Assembly (NCBI RefSeq): GCF_003443675.1
Contig: NZ_CP031963.1
Coordinates: forward strand, 806,001-870,000
Length of the DNA stretch: 64,000 nt
Direction: 5' to 3'
From: Aquimarina sp. BL5
GTDB lineage: Bacteria; Bacteroidota; Bacteroidia; Flavobacteriales; Flavobacteriaceae
In this document: positions 53,140-62,341 of the stretch, piece by piece
How the letters are laid out: every line of letters starts with the position of its first letter
Position numbering within the stretch: the stretch's first letter is position 1
The notes under the pieces: model-generated
What the model was told of the DNA's origin: nothing
Seen by the model: the letters and a program-made list of their open reading frames with translations, nothing else
Databases searched by the model: none
Made by a program: the position numbers and the translations under genes

Positions 53140-53790
53140 ATGACTAAAAAGGAAAAAGTTGATTTCACCATCAAAACACTTAAGGAGCTATATCCCAGAA
53201 TACCCATTCCATTAGATCATAAAGACCCATACACCTTGCTAATAGCAGTGCTTATGAGTGCTCAGAGCACAGACGTTAGAGTAAATCAGATTACTCCTCT
53301 CCTATTTGAACGTGCAGATAATCCATACAGAATGGTAAAATTATCATTAGAAGAAATTAGAGATATTATAAGACCTGTAGGTCTTAGTCCGATGAAGTCT
53401 AAAGGTATCCATGGATTATCTCAGATTCTGATTGATAAACATAATGGAGAAGTACCTCAAAGTTTTGAAGATTTAGAAGAGCTACCAGCTGTTGGACATA
53501 AAACCGCTAGTGTAGTGATGTCCCAAGCTTTTGGAGTACCGGCATTTCCTGTCGACACGCATATTCATCGATTGATGTATCGCTGGGGTTTTAGCAATGG
53601 TAAAAATGTAACACAGACCGAAAAGGATGCCAAACGTTTATTTCCAAGAGAATTATGGAATGATCTTCATCTGCAGATTATTTGGTATGGTAGAGAATAT
53701 TCGCCAGCAAGAGGCTGGAATCTTGATAAGGATATTATTACTAAAACAATAGGAAGAAAAACAGTAATCAATGAATACCTTAAAAAATAA
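53140..53790 (+). CDS. nth: Endonuclease III-like DNA glycosylase without FeS ligands
   Basis: 216 aa. Helix-hairpin-helix LEELPAVGHKTASVV with catalytic Lys121 and the catalytic Asp139 in PVDTHIHRL identify a bifunctional Nth-type glycosylase/AP lyase that removes oxidised pyrimidines. The C-terminal region (HLQIIWYGREYSPARGWNL) lacks the four Cys that normally bind the 4Fe-4S cluster; no Cys is present there. Divergent from bcp, followed by a terminator. Confidence 0.93.
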   Translation: MTKKEKVDFTIKTLKELYPRIPIPLDHKDPYTLLIAVLMSAQSTDVRVNQITPLLFERADNPYRMVKLSLEEIRDIIRPVGLSPMKSKGIHGLSQILIDKHNGEVPQSFEDLEELPAVGHKTASVVMSQAFGVPAFPVDTHIHRLMYRWGFSNGKNVTQTEKDAKRLFPRELWNDLHLQIIWYGREYSPARGWNLDKDIITKTIGRKTVINEYLKK

Positions 53791-53822
53791 AAGACCTATT
53801 ATCTAGGATAACAGGTCTTTCA
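53790..53822 (+). terminator. Terminator after nth
   Basis: Stem AAAGACCT / AGGTCTTT continued, after one A/C mismatch, by TTATC / GATAA around a TAG loop. Confidence 0.85.
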
Positions 53823-53834
53823 CAAAGTTTAGTT

Positions 53835-53984
53835 TTAATTTAGAAGTGCTTCAAACTTCATGTTTTTATAATCTATAACACTTAAAGCCTTTGAATAATT
53901 TAGTAGAAAATCTACAGTGATTTTCTTCGGTACTAATTGTTGTTGCTCCTCTTTTTGAGAAGACTTAAAGTAAAATTTTGCCAT
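53835..53984 (-). CDS. 49-aa small conserved-type protein
   Basis: Short ORF starting MAKFYFKSSQKEEQQQ and ending FEALLN, with the helix-forming core KKITVDFLLNYSKALSVIDY. I recall similar 45-50 aa ORFs beside this sigma factor in other Flavobacteriaceae, which supports it being real. No signal or membrane segment. It lies 73 bp beyond the sigma factor stop on the same strand. Function unknown. Confidence 0.65.
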   Translation of the reverse strand: MAKFYFKSSQKEEQQQLVPKKITVDFLLNYSKALSVIDYKNMKFEALLN

Positions 53985-54057
53985 ATTAATTAATCTTAAA
54001 TTAAGGGTTATTTTTATAAATAACGAGGCAAAATATACTTTATTGTATAAAGAAATG

Positions 54058-54642
54058 TTAATTCGTTAAAACAATATTGTTTTTCTCAATAACCTTTCTC
54101 AAATTAATTAATGCATATCTCATTCGTCCAAGTGCTGTATTTATACTCACACCCGTCTTATCAGATATTTCTTTAAAACTCATATCACGATACATACGCA
54201 TCACTAATACTTCTTTTTGATCTTCAGGTAATTCCTGAATCAAATTACGTAGATCTTCCTCTACTTGATCCTTTATAATTCTTTTTTCTGCATTTAGATC
54301 TCCATCACTAATAATTGAGAAGATACTAAATTCTCCATTATCTTCGAATTTAGGCATACGATTTCCTTTACGGAAATGGTCAATAACCAGATTATGAGCA
54401 ATACGCATTACCCAAGGCAAAAACTTTCCTTCTTCGTTATACTTTCCAAGTTTTAAAGTACGAATAACTTTAATAAACGTATCCTGAAAAATATCTTCAG
54501 ATACATCCCGATCAAAAACTTTAGAATAAATAAAACTGTAAATACGTTGCTTATGACGTTCGATTAGCGTAGATAAGGCGTTTTCCTCACCATTGATGTA
54601 ATTGTTTACCAGAACAGCATCCGATATTGTGTAATCTTTCAT
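54058..54642 (-). CDS. ECF-type RNA polymerase sigma factor
   Basis: 194 aa sigma-70 family protein of two domains. Region 2 holds DVSEDIFQDTFIKVIRTL and FLPWVMRIAHNLVIDHFRK (about residues 45-95); region 4 holds LPEDQKEVLVMRMYRDMSFKEISDKTGVSINTALGRMRYAL (shown in part as FKEISDKTG; about 135-180). No anti-sigma gene follows, unlike many ECF pairs. The flavobacterial homologue is a stable neighbour of uvrA. Confidence 0.93.
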   Translation of the reverse strand: MKDYTISDAVLVNNYINGEENALSTLIERHKQRIYSFIYSKVFDRDVSEDIFQDTFIKVIRTLKLGKYNEEGKFLPWVMRIAHNLVIDHFRKGNRMPKFEDNGEFSIFSIISDGDLNAEKRIIKDQVEEDLRNLIQELPEDQKEVLVMRMYRDMSFKEISDKTGVSINTALGRMRYALINLRKVIEKNNIVLTN

Positions 54643-54852
54643 ACCTATTACTTAATTTAGGACCAACAAGCTTGGGGCTCGGGCTATGTTAAACTTTAAA
54701 AGTAATGGTTTGCTATAGGCTGTTCTTTTTAGATTTTGGTTTAATTACTGGGGCTAATATAGTAACAATCCTTGAAAATCAAACTATTTCATGTTAATTT
54801 TTTTAACTTAACTTTCCAGATCAATCCTCTAGAATACTTCTTAAGTAATCAT

Positions 54853-54860
54853 TATATTTG
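54853..54860 (+). promoter_or_regulatory. -7 box of uvrA
   Basis: TATATTTG, exact TAnnTTTG match 21 bp before the ATG at 54882. It overlaps an upstream in-frame TTG at 54858, which therefore cannot be the start. Confidence 0.5.
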
Positions 54861-54881
54861 CCCTCACACCGCATATTTACT

Positions 54882-57662
54882 ATGATTGAAGACATTACAA
54901 CTTTAGATCCGAAACATAATATTTTAATTAAAGGAGCCAAACTGCATAACCTCAAAAATTTGGATGCAGCAATCCCAAGGAATAAATTAGTGGTAATCAC
55001 CGGGTTATCTGGATCAGGAAAATCCAGTTTAGCCTTTGATACCTTATATGCAGAAGGTCAACGTAGATATGTAGAGAGTCTTTCTTCTTATGCAAGACAA
55101 TTTTTAGGACGACTTAATAAACCAAAAGTTGATTATATAAAAGGAATCGCTCCTGCTATTGCTATTGAGCAAAAAGTAAATTCTACCAACCCAAGATCAA
55201 CCGTTGGTACTACAACAGAAATTTATGATTATCTAAAACTACTTTTTGCGAGAATTGGTAAAACCTACTCTCCAATTTCTGGAAATCAAGTTAAAAAAGA
55301 TACTGTTACAGACGTAATTGAATATGTAAAAACATTTGATGAAGGTGAGAAGCTATTATTATTGGCACCGATTCACGTAGAAAATGGACGTACAACGGAG
55401 GAAAAACTAAAAGTATTACAACAGCAAGGATATGCCCGTGTAAAAATTAATGATACCGTCTGCAGAATTGAAGAAGCTCAGATTACAAAAAAAGACAAAG
55501 TATATCTTGTCATAGATCGAATTATAAAAAGAGATGAAGAAGATTTCTATAACCGGCTTGCGGATGCAGTGAGTTCTGGATTTTTTGAAGGAAAAGGAAC
55601 TTGTTTTGTAGAAACTTTAAAAGATAATGATTTACGACAATTTAGTAATAAGTTCGAATTAGACGGAATGACATTTCTGGAACCTAATGTTCACTTATTT
55701 AGTTTTAACAATCCTTATGGTGCTTGTCCGGAATGTGAAGGTTATGGTGATGTTATTGGTATTGATGAAGATTTAGTAGTTCCGAATACTTCCCTTAGTA
55801 TATATGAAGGAGCTGTTTTTCCTTGGAAAGGTGATGCCATGAGTTGGTATAAAGATCAATTGATTAATAGTGCTTATAAATTTGATTTTCCCATTCATAA
55901 ACCATATTTCGAACTGTCATCAGAACAAAAAGAATTACTTTGGAAAGGAAATGAATATTTTGAAGGTATTGATAATTTCTTTATTGAATTAGAAGCCAAA
56001 GCTTATAAAATTCAGAATCGAGTAATGCTTTCTCGATATCGTGGAAAAACAAAATGTGCTAGTTGTAAAGGAAAACGTCTTCGCCCGGAAACAAATTATG
56101 TAAAAGTAGGAGGAGCAACACTTACAGACCTTGTTGAAAAACCATTAAATGAGCTTGCGGAATTCTTTAGAAACTTGCAACTTAATGAGTATGATGCTCA
56201 AATTGGTAAACGATTACTCAAAGAAATTAATAGTAGGTTAGAATTTTTAGATAATGTAGGTTTACAATACCTAACACTCAACCGAAAATCGAACACCTTA
56301 TCTGGTGGAGAATCTCAGCGAATTAACCTAGCCACTTCTCTAGGTAGTAGTCTTGTTGGATCTATGTATATTTTGGATGAACCAAGTATAGGTTTACACC
56401 CTAAAGACACCGAAAAACTGATCAAAGTATTACAATCTTTAAGAGATTTAGGAAATACAGTAATAGTCGTAGAACATGATGAAGATATCATGAAAGCTGC
56501 TGATCAGATATTAGACATCGGACCAGAAGCAGGAACTTTTGGTGGAAACTTAGTCGCGAGTGGGACTTTTGATCAAATCCTGAAATCTGATTCACTTACC
56601 GCTAAATATCTTAACGGTAATCTTGAAATTGAGGTTCCAAAAGAAAGAAAAACCTCTAAGTATTATCTAGATATTGTGGGAGCTCGTGAAAATAATCTAA
56701 AGAATATTGACGTCAAGATCCCTTTAGGTATTTTTACCGCTATTACAGGTGTTTCTGGTAGTGGAAAAAGTACATTGGTTAAAAAAATTGTATATCCATC
56801 AGTTCTAAAACAATTAGGAGGATATGGTGAAAAAGCAGGTCAATTTACAGAACTTAAGGGTAACTATAGTAATATTAAGCATGTAGAATTTGTAGATCAG
56901 AACCCTATTGGACGTTCATCTAGATCTAATCCTGTTACTTATATTAAAGCGTATGACGATATTAGAAGCTTATTTGCAAGTCAAAAACTATCTAAAATAC
57001 GTAATTATCAATCAAAACATTTTTCTTTTAATGTAGATGGGGGGCGTTGTGAAACCTGCAAGGGCGAAGGCGAAGTAACTATCGAAATGCAATTTATGGC
57101 GGATGTACATCTGGAATGTGAAACCTGTGGAGGAAAACGATTCAAAAAAGATGTTTTAGAAGTTACATTTGCGGATAAGAACATAGATGATATTCTAACT
57201 ATGACTATCGATAATGCTATTGATTTCTTCTCTACTCACGAACAAGCTAAGATTATTAGAAAAATACAACCCCTGCAAGATGTAGGACTTGGATATGTGC
57301 AGTTGGGTCAAAGCTCCTCTACTCTTTCCGGTGGTGAGGCGCAACGAATTAAACTGGCATCTTTTCTTGTAAAAGGAAATACCAAGGATAAAGCACTTTT
57401 CATTTTTGATGAACCTACTACAGGATTACATTTTCACGATATTAAAAAACTATTAAAATCCTTTAATGAACTTATTAATAAAGGACATTCTATTTTGGTA
57501 ATAGAGCATAACCTGGATTTGGTAAAATGCGCTGATTATGTAATCGACTTAGGACCAGAAGGCGGAAAAAATGGTGGAAAAGTAATTGCACAAGGAACTC
57601 CAGAAGAGGTTAGTAAAAACAAGAAATCCTATACTGGACAATATCTAAAAGAAAAACTCTAA
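54882..57662 (+). CDS. uvrA: UvrABC excision nuclease subunit A
   Basis: 926 aa damage-recognition ATPase of nucleotide excision repair. First ATPase: GLSGSGKSSLAFDTLYAEGQ, signature TLSGGESQRINLATSLGS and ILDEPSIGLHP. Second ATPase: GVSGSGKSTLVKKI, TLSGGEAQRIKLASF and IFDEPTTGLHF. Zinc-binding Cys pairs are in CPECEGYGD/CASCKGKR and CETCKGEGEV/CETCGGKR. ATG at 54882 chosen because a promoter box overlaps the more upstream TTG. Confidence 0.97.
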   Translation: MIEDITTLDPKHNILIKGAKLHNLKNLDAAIPRNKLVVITGLSGSGKSSLAFDTLYAEGQRRYVESLSSYARQFLGRLNKPKVDYIKGIAPAIAIEQKVNSTNPRSTVGTTTEIYDYLKLLFARIGKTYSPISGNQVKKDTVTDVIEYVKTFDEGEKLLLLAPIHVENGRTTEEKLKVLQQQGYARVKINDTVCRIEEAQITKKDKVYLVIDRIIKRDEEDFYNRLADAVSSGFFEGKGTCFVETLKDNDLRQFSNKFELDGMTFLEPNVHLFSFNNPYGACPECEGYGDVIGIDEDLVVPNTSLSIYEGAVFPWKGDAMSWYKDQLINSAYKFDFPIHKPYFELSSEQKELLWKGNEYFEGIDNFFIELEAKAYKIQNRVMLSRYRGKTKCASCKGKRLRPETNYVKVGGATLTDLVEKPLNELAEFFRNLQLNEYDAQIGKRLLKEINSRLEFLDNVGLQYLTLNRKSNTLSGGESQRINLATSLGSSLVGSMYILDEPSIGLHPKDTEKLIKVLQSLRDLGNTVIVVEHDEDIMKAADQILDIGPEAGTFGGNLVASGTFDQILKSDSLTAKYLNGNLEIEVPKERKTSKYYLDIVGARENNLKNIDVKIPLGIFTAITGVSGSGKSTLVKKIVYPSVLKQLGGYGEKAGQFTELKGNYSNIKHVEFVDQNPIGRSSRSNPVTYIKAYDDIRSLFASQKLSKIRNYQSKHFSFNVDGGRCETCKGEGEVTIEMQFMADVHLECETCGGKRFKKDVLEVTFADKNIDDILTMTIDNAIDFFSTHEQAKIIRKIQPLQDVGLGYVQLGQSSSTLSGGEAQRIKLASFLVKGNTKDKALFIFDEPTTGLHFHDIKKLLKSFNELINKGHSILVIEHNLDLVKCADYVIDLGPEGGKNGGKVIAQGTPEEVSKNKKSYTGQYLKEKL

Positions 57663-57747
57663 AAACATTAACATAATTGTAATATATCATTCTGTAAAGT
57701 GAGACAAAAAATTTCGGCTAAGCTAACCAATAATTAAAATTAATAAA

Positions 57748-58392
57748 ATGTCACTTACAGAACAATTAAAAGAACGAGCTGACCAATCGGTAAACAAATA
57801 TCCAGAGACCATTCATAAAATAATGAATAATGGAATAGCCAACCTTAAGGATAGTCAGCTTGCATCCAAAGCTTTAAAAACGGGAGATAAAATTCCTGAA
57901 ATATTACTACCTAACGCAGCTGGAGTCAACATCTCAATACAAGAATTACTAGTAAACAAAAAAGTAGTTCTTTCTTTTTATCGCGGTGGCTGGTGTCCTT
58001 ATTGCAACTTGGAACTAAAAGCATTACAACAATATCAGAATGAATTCGAAGAATTAGGAGCAACATTGGTTGCTATAAGTCCAGAAACTCCGGATAATTC
58101 TCTTACTACTTCAGAAAAAAATAACCTAAGTTTTCAAGTACTTTCTGATATAGACAATAAAATAGCCGAAGAATTCAACTTAGCATTTACACTTCCTAAA
58201 GATTTAATTGAAGTTTATAAAGGTTTTGGAATTGATCTAATCAAAAGTAATGGCAATGAAGATCATCAATTACCGATCTCTGCAACCTATATAATTAACC
58301 AAGACGGAACTATCATTTATGATTTTATCAAAGAAGATTACAAAGAAAGAGCAGATCCAAAAGAAATTTTTAACTTTCTTAAAAACAGTTAA
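57748..58392 (+). CDS. Peroxiredoxin-like AhpC/TSA protein
   Basis: 214 aa. A helical N-terminus (about 45 residues) precedes a thioredoxin-fold domain with SFYRGGWCPYCNLELKALQQ, a CxxC pair at about residues 80-83, and later ATYIINQDGTIIYDFIKEDY. This type is a peroxiredoxin-like/alkyl hydroperoxide reductase family protein of about this length. It probably reduces peroxides in the cytosol. Begins 85 bp after uvrA. Confidence 0.85.
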   Translation: MSLTEQLKERADQSVNKYPETIHKIMNNGIANLKDSQLASKALKTGDKIPEILLPNAAGVNISIQELLVNKKVVLSFYRGGWCPYCNLELKALQQYQNEFEELGATLVAISPETPDNSLTTSEKNNLSFQVLSDIDNKIAEEFNLAFTLPKDLIEVYKGFGIDLIKSNGNEDHQLPISATYIINQDGTIIYDFIKEDYKERADPKEIFNFLKNS

Positions 58393-58519
58393 TTAAACCT
58401 TTTTAATTATCAATCTTATTGTAACTAAAAAAAATTTGGCACGCCATTTGGTTACTTACTAATCAAATAGCGGAAACCGAAAAGCTAATGGGTAGGTAAA
58501 AACCCAAAACATTTTAGTT

Positions 58520-59167
58520 ATGAAAAAAATGATACTTTTTATCGCAGCAATGTTACTAGTTGGAACAGCTGCACAAGCGGCCGATCAAAAACTGTCGGAT
58601 CAAGTTGATAGGGTTACAAAACGCTATCGTTATGCACAACCTATTATATTTGTCGAAGGTGGTATAACGTTCTTTGTATATCCTAACGGAGAAATTGATT
58701 TCAAAACTCCTAGACAAAGAAATTATAACAATTGGGACTGGAATTCCAGAAATTATAATTCACCAGGACGTACTAGAGGTTATAGACATAACAATCGTTT
58801 TACTGTAAGGTATGATTATTATGGAAGATTGAAACGAGTAGGTCTTACTACTATTGGCTATAATCAATTTGATCAAGTAAGGAGAATTGGTTCTGTTCTA
58901 ATTAGATATAACAGAAGAGGAAAATTAGCAAAAGTAGGCGGACTACGTGTTTTCTACGGGAAACGAGATAGAATAAGACATATCGAAGGTAATATTCATT
59001 ATACAGGATGTGGTTTTTGCGGAGTTGATGGATGTAATATAACGCACGATCCATATTACAACTTTAACAGAAGATCAAATCATTATAAAGGAGATGATAG
59101 CGATGACGATGATAGTCGTCACTATAAAAACAGAAAAAGAAAAAATCACGACGATGATGATGATTAA
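58520..59167 (+). CDS. Secreted basic protein with Asp/His tail, unknown
   Basis: 215 aa with a Sec signal (MKKMILFIAAMLLVGTAAQA). The central part consists of short Tyr/Arg-rich repeats (YDYYGRLKRVGLTTIGYNQF, IGSVLIRYNRRGKLAKVGGL), the pattern of small flavobacterial proteins of unknown role, followed by a Cys cluster (CGFCGVDGC) and a C-terminal Asp/His/Lys-rich tail (DDSDDDDSRHYKNRK). The tail and Cys suggest metal binding (inference). Confidence 0.78.
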   Translation: MKKMILFIAAMLLVGTAAQAADQKLSDQVDRVTKRYRYAQPIIFVEGGITFFVYPNGEIDFKTPRQRNYNNWDWNSRNYNSPGRTRGYRHNNRFTVRYDYYGRLKRVGLTTIGYNQFDQVRRIGSVLIRYNRRGKLAKVGGLRVFYGKRDRIRHIEGNIHYTGCGFCGVDGCNITHDPYYNFNRRSNHYKGDDSDDDDSRHYKNRKRKNHDDDDD

Positions 59168-59202
59168 TATAAAAATTTAGTTAGTTGGTTAGTTAGTTTT
59201 GT

Positions 59203-59242
59203 AAAATCCCATTACCACTTATTTTAGGTAATGGGATTTTCT
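59203..59242 (+). terminator. Terminator after the Asp/His-tail protein gene
   Basis: 14-bp perfect stem AAAATCCCATTACC / GGTAATGGGATTTT with a 10-nt loop. Confidence 0.92.
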
Positions 59243-59315
59243 ATAAATAAACTTAGAATATTATGACTTGAATGATAAACGGAAAATACAAATCATATTC
59301 TACAACTGTAAATTC

Positions 59316-60779
59316 TTACTTAACCAAAATTACTTTTGATTTTGAAACGGATTCAGACTTATAAGAAATCACATATAATCCTTTGGTTTCAGAAATAACT
59401 TTAAGCAGTTGGGTGATCTCGATTGCAGAATTAGTATCCTTTACCGCATCATATTTCATTGAAGTAATAAACTCACCTCTTATGTTGTGTATTGAAATTT
59501 CGGCAGTTCCACTTTGTCCGGTATATACATTCAAATAAGATTCTCCATTTACATTAACTGGGTTTGGATAGAAATTCAACTCCTTGGATTCAAGATCCAA
59601 TGATTTTGCTCTTCCGCCACCAAAACGCGCACGACTAGATAGCCAAGTCATATCAAATTTAGGACCTTTACATTTACATCCTTTACTACCTTGATCTACC
59701 CGTCCAGGGCATACTTTCTCGTCTTTTATTCTTTTACCCTGTATCGTTATAGCATCATTATGACCCGGATCATTCCCACATTGTATCGTATTATATTTAG
59801 GATCTCCGTTTCGTAAATTTCTATATTTAGGATGCTTTTTAAGTTCGTCACAAATATCTCTAATATTTCGCCCTTGTCCATTAATTGTAATTTTAAAATT
59901 ACCAACTCCATGGTCAAAAGAAGATTGACAGAAGCAATAGCCATTAGCTTTGTAACTGTCTTTCCACGAATTTGCGTTTGGTACAATTCTCACACCTTGA
60001 TCAAAGGTATCTTGACCTGTACAACCTGTATCAGGACCATTATTAGGATTGCCGACATTTCCTCCTTGATTACCATTTCCTATAGTAATTCCATTTTTGG
60101 AACATGACTTTATGTTTTGTTGCCACCCGCCTCCTACTGGACGAATACTAGCTTTTAACTGGTAATTAGAACCTGAAGATGGAGTATTATTTAAATTTAC
60201 AGTAACCGTAGTAGTACCCGATCCAGAACCTACAGTCTTTCTACCTTGCCCTAACCATCCAGAGTTCCATAATTCAATAACAACATCTCTATTTTGATCA
60301 GCAACGTAAGAAATCGGAATTTGAATAGAAGTTCCACCATTTAAAGAAGATGGTAAACTATTACAGTTTATAGATACTTCTCCTCCATTATCACCGCCAG
60401 AATTTCCATTGGTTATATTTATTTCATTTTTGGAACAGGCATTAATATTTTGTTGCCATGACGCTCCTACCGGTCTAATACTTGCTTTTAATAAATAATT
60501 AGACCCTGCAGATGGAGCATTATTTACATTGATTGTTATCGTAGTAGTACCAGAACCGGCACCAACTGTTTTCTTACCTTGTCCTAACCATCCAGAGTTC
60601 CATAACTCTATAACAACATCTCGGTTTTGATCAGCAGTATAAGAAACAGAAACTTGAATAGCCGTTCCTGGGCTCAATGAAGAAGGTAAACTACTACAGT
60701 TGACAGAAGCTTGTTGCGCATTTGTTCCTATCCAAGCTAAAAAAAAAATCAATAGGAATTTAAATTCGTGAATTTTCAT
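59316..60779 (-). CDS. T9SS-secreted two-repeat, Cys-rich protein, unknown
   Basis: 487 aa. Signal peptide (about 21 residues). Two near-identical repeats of about 110 aa (residues 25-120 and 136-235), each with S(V/I)NC(S/N)SLPSSL, RDVVIELWNSGWLGQG, LKASIRPVG and a closing CSKN; probably beta-sandwich modules bridged by a Cys pair. A Cys-rich domain follows (about 257-378, eight Cys; YCFCQSSFDHGVGNF, CKCKGPKFDMTW). Type A sorting domain at the end (FYPNPVN). No family recognised for the Cys-rich part; polysaccharide binding or cleavage is a guess from context. Confidence 0.8.
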   Translation of the reverse strand: MKIHEFKFLLIFFLAWIGTNAQQASVNCSSLPSSLSPGTAIQVSVSYTADQNRDVVIELWNSGWLGQGKKTVGAGSGTTTITINVNNAPSAGSNYLLKASIRPVGASWQQNINACSKNEINITNGNSGGDNGGEVSINCNSLPSSLNGGTSIQIPISYVADQNRDVVIELWNSGWLGQGRKTVGSGSGTTTVTVNLNNTPSSGSNYQLKASIRPVGGGWQQNIKSCSKNGITIGNGNQGGNVGNPNNGPDTGCTGQDTFDQGVRIVPNANSWKDSYKANGYCFCQSSFDHGVGNFKITINGQGRNIRDICDELKKHPKYRNLRNGDPKYNTIQCGNDPGHNDAITIQGKRIKDEKVCPGRVDQGSKGCKCKGPKFDMTWLSSRARFGGGRAKSLDLESKELNFYPNPVNVNGESYLNVYTGQSGTAEISIHNIRGEFITSMKYDAVKDTNSAIEITQLLKVISETKGLYVISYKSESVSKSKVILVK

Positions 60780-61065
60780 AATTGTATAATTAAATTGGTT
60801 AATAAATACAATGTATTAACAATCAAATTTTTACACTTCTACATTTCGGTTAAAATAGATAACAAATGGTTTTGAATAAAAATTTAACTACTATAAAAAA
60901 GGTAAAAAAAGCTATATTTTAATAAAACAAACATCTAAAAGAAGATTTCAAACAACACACGAACTAAATTCTAAAAAAACAGTTGTGGTTATGGTTATTT
61001 TACTATTTAAAAAAAGAAATATAGTAATCAAGATGATCATTAGTATAAATGGTTAGTTAGTTGTT
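60780..61065. other. Intergenic stretch upstream of an orphan terminator
   Basis: Between divergent genes. It holds a 21-codon ORF on the plus strand (60991-61056, MVILLFKKRNIVIKMIISIN plus one residue) that ends 9 bp before the terminator at 61066; otherwise AT-rich with no known RNA. Confidence 0.4.
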
Positions 61066-61106
61066 AGAAAGCCCGTTACTGTCTTGGTAGCGGGCTTTCT
61101 TTTTTT
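61066..61106 (+). terminator. Strong terminator with no gene upstream
   Basis: Stem AGAAAGCCCG / CGGGCTTTCT (10 bp) extended by four more pairs including one T-G wobble, then a run of T. The nearest upstream gene is on the other strand, so it must end a short unseen transcript. Confidence 0.88.
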
Positions 61107-61185
61107 AACTAAAAATGTTAAGCTTTCTTTTAGACTGAGCGATTATTTTATATTTATAGAAGTAATATAAAAATTAGATCATCTT

Positions 61186-62283
61186 ATGAAATTTTACAAA
61201 TTCTCAGTTCTACTACTTTTTATGTTGTTTATACATGAAGCTATTGCTCAAAAAATGCAATTCGAAGATTATGACCCACCTTCTACCCTAATTGTTCCAG
61301 AAACCATTATTAAAAAAGCAAAATTTCCTTTTATTGATGTTCATAATCATCAATTTAGAATGCCTACTCAAGATCTTAGTAAAGTTGTCGCGGAAATGAA
61401 TAAACTAAACATGGCGGTAATGGTAAATTTATCTGGACGTGGAAGAGGCTCTGATGAACATCTTAAAGGAGCTTTAGAAAATGTAAAAACTAACGCATCA
61501 AATCGTTTTATAGTCTTTACGAATATTAACCTACAAGGAATTGACGATCCCGACTGGACTAAAAAAACCGTGAATCAGTTAGAAAATGACGTTGCGGCAG
61601 GCGCTAATGGTTTAAAAATATACAAAAGCCAAGGAATGGATAATAAGGATAATAACGGTAATCGGATAAAAATTGATGATCCGCGTATAGGACCGGTATG
61701 GGAAAAATGCGGAGAATTAGGAATTCCAGTATTGATACACGCTGCTGATCCAAAACCTTTTTGGGATGCTCACGATAATCAAAATGAGAGATGGTTAGAA
61801 TTAAAGTTGCGCTCCCGAAGAAAAAGAGATGCTAATGTAACGGGGGCTTGGGAAACTATTATACAAGAACAACACAATATTTTCAGAAAGCACAAGAACA
61901 CTAAATTCATTAATGCCCACTTAGGCTGGTATGGTAATAATTTAGCTAAGCTTGCTCAATTAATGGATGAAATACCTAATATGTATTCTGAAATTGGAGC
62001 TGTAATTGCAGAACTTGGAAGACAACCTCATAACGCCAAAGCTTTTTTAACCAAGTATCAAGATAGAATTATGTTCGGTAAAGATTCCTGGAATCCTGAA
62101 GAATACTATACTTATTTTAGAGTTCTGGAATCAAATGATGAATACTTCCCTTATTATAAAAGGTACCACGCATTCTGGAAAATGTATGGATTAGATCTAG
62201 ATGACGAAGTTTTGAAAAAACTATACTATAAGAATGCTTTACAAGTAATTCCAAATATTGATAAAAGCTTATTTCCAAACTAG
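61186..62283 (+). CDS. Secreted amidohydrolase family protein
   Basis: 365 aa with a signal peptide (about 21 residues, ending EAIAQ). Amidohydrolase-2 type TIM barrel: FPFIDVHNHQFRMP (about residue 48) with the HxH metal pair, GANGLKIYKSQGMD (about 138) supplying the Lys, GIPVLIHAADPKPFWD (about 180), FINAHLGWYGNN (about 242) and IMFGKDSWNP (about 305) with the final acidic residue. Substrate unknown; family members are decarboxylases or lactonase-like hydrolases. Confidence 0.88.
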   Translation: MKFYKFSVLLLFMLFIHEAIAQKMQFEDYDPPSTLIVPETIIKKAKFPFIDVHNHQFRMPTQDLSKVVAEMNKLNMAVMVNLSGRGRGSDEHLKGALENVKTNASNRFIVFTNINLQGIDDPDWTKKTVNQLENDVAAGANGLKIYKSQGMDNKDNNGNRIKIDDPRIGPVWEKCGELGIPVLIHAADPKPFWDAHDNQNERWLELKLRSRRKRDANVTGAWETIIQEQHNIFRKHKNTKFINAHLGWYGNNLAKLAQLMDEIPNMYSEIGAVIAELGRQPHNAKAFLTKYQDRIMFGKDSWNPEEYYTYFRVLESNDEYFPYYKRYHAFWKMYGLDLDDEVLKKLYYKNALQVIPNIDKSLFPN

Positions 62284-62295
62284 TGTATAAGTAAA

Positions 62296-62325
62296 TAAGA
62301 GAGTACTTAAAAAAATACTCTCTTA
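62296..62325. terminator. Bidirectional terminator
   Basis: 10-bp perfect stem TAAGAGAGTA / TACTCTCTTA with a 10-nt loop between the amidohydrolase gene and the convergent LRR gene. Confidence 0.88.
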
Positions 62326-62341
62326 TTATTTTTAAAAAATC

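Noticed and set aside
54858..54881. TTG start for uvrA
   Set aside because: It overlaps the TATATTTG promoter box; the ATG at 54882 is the better start.
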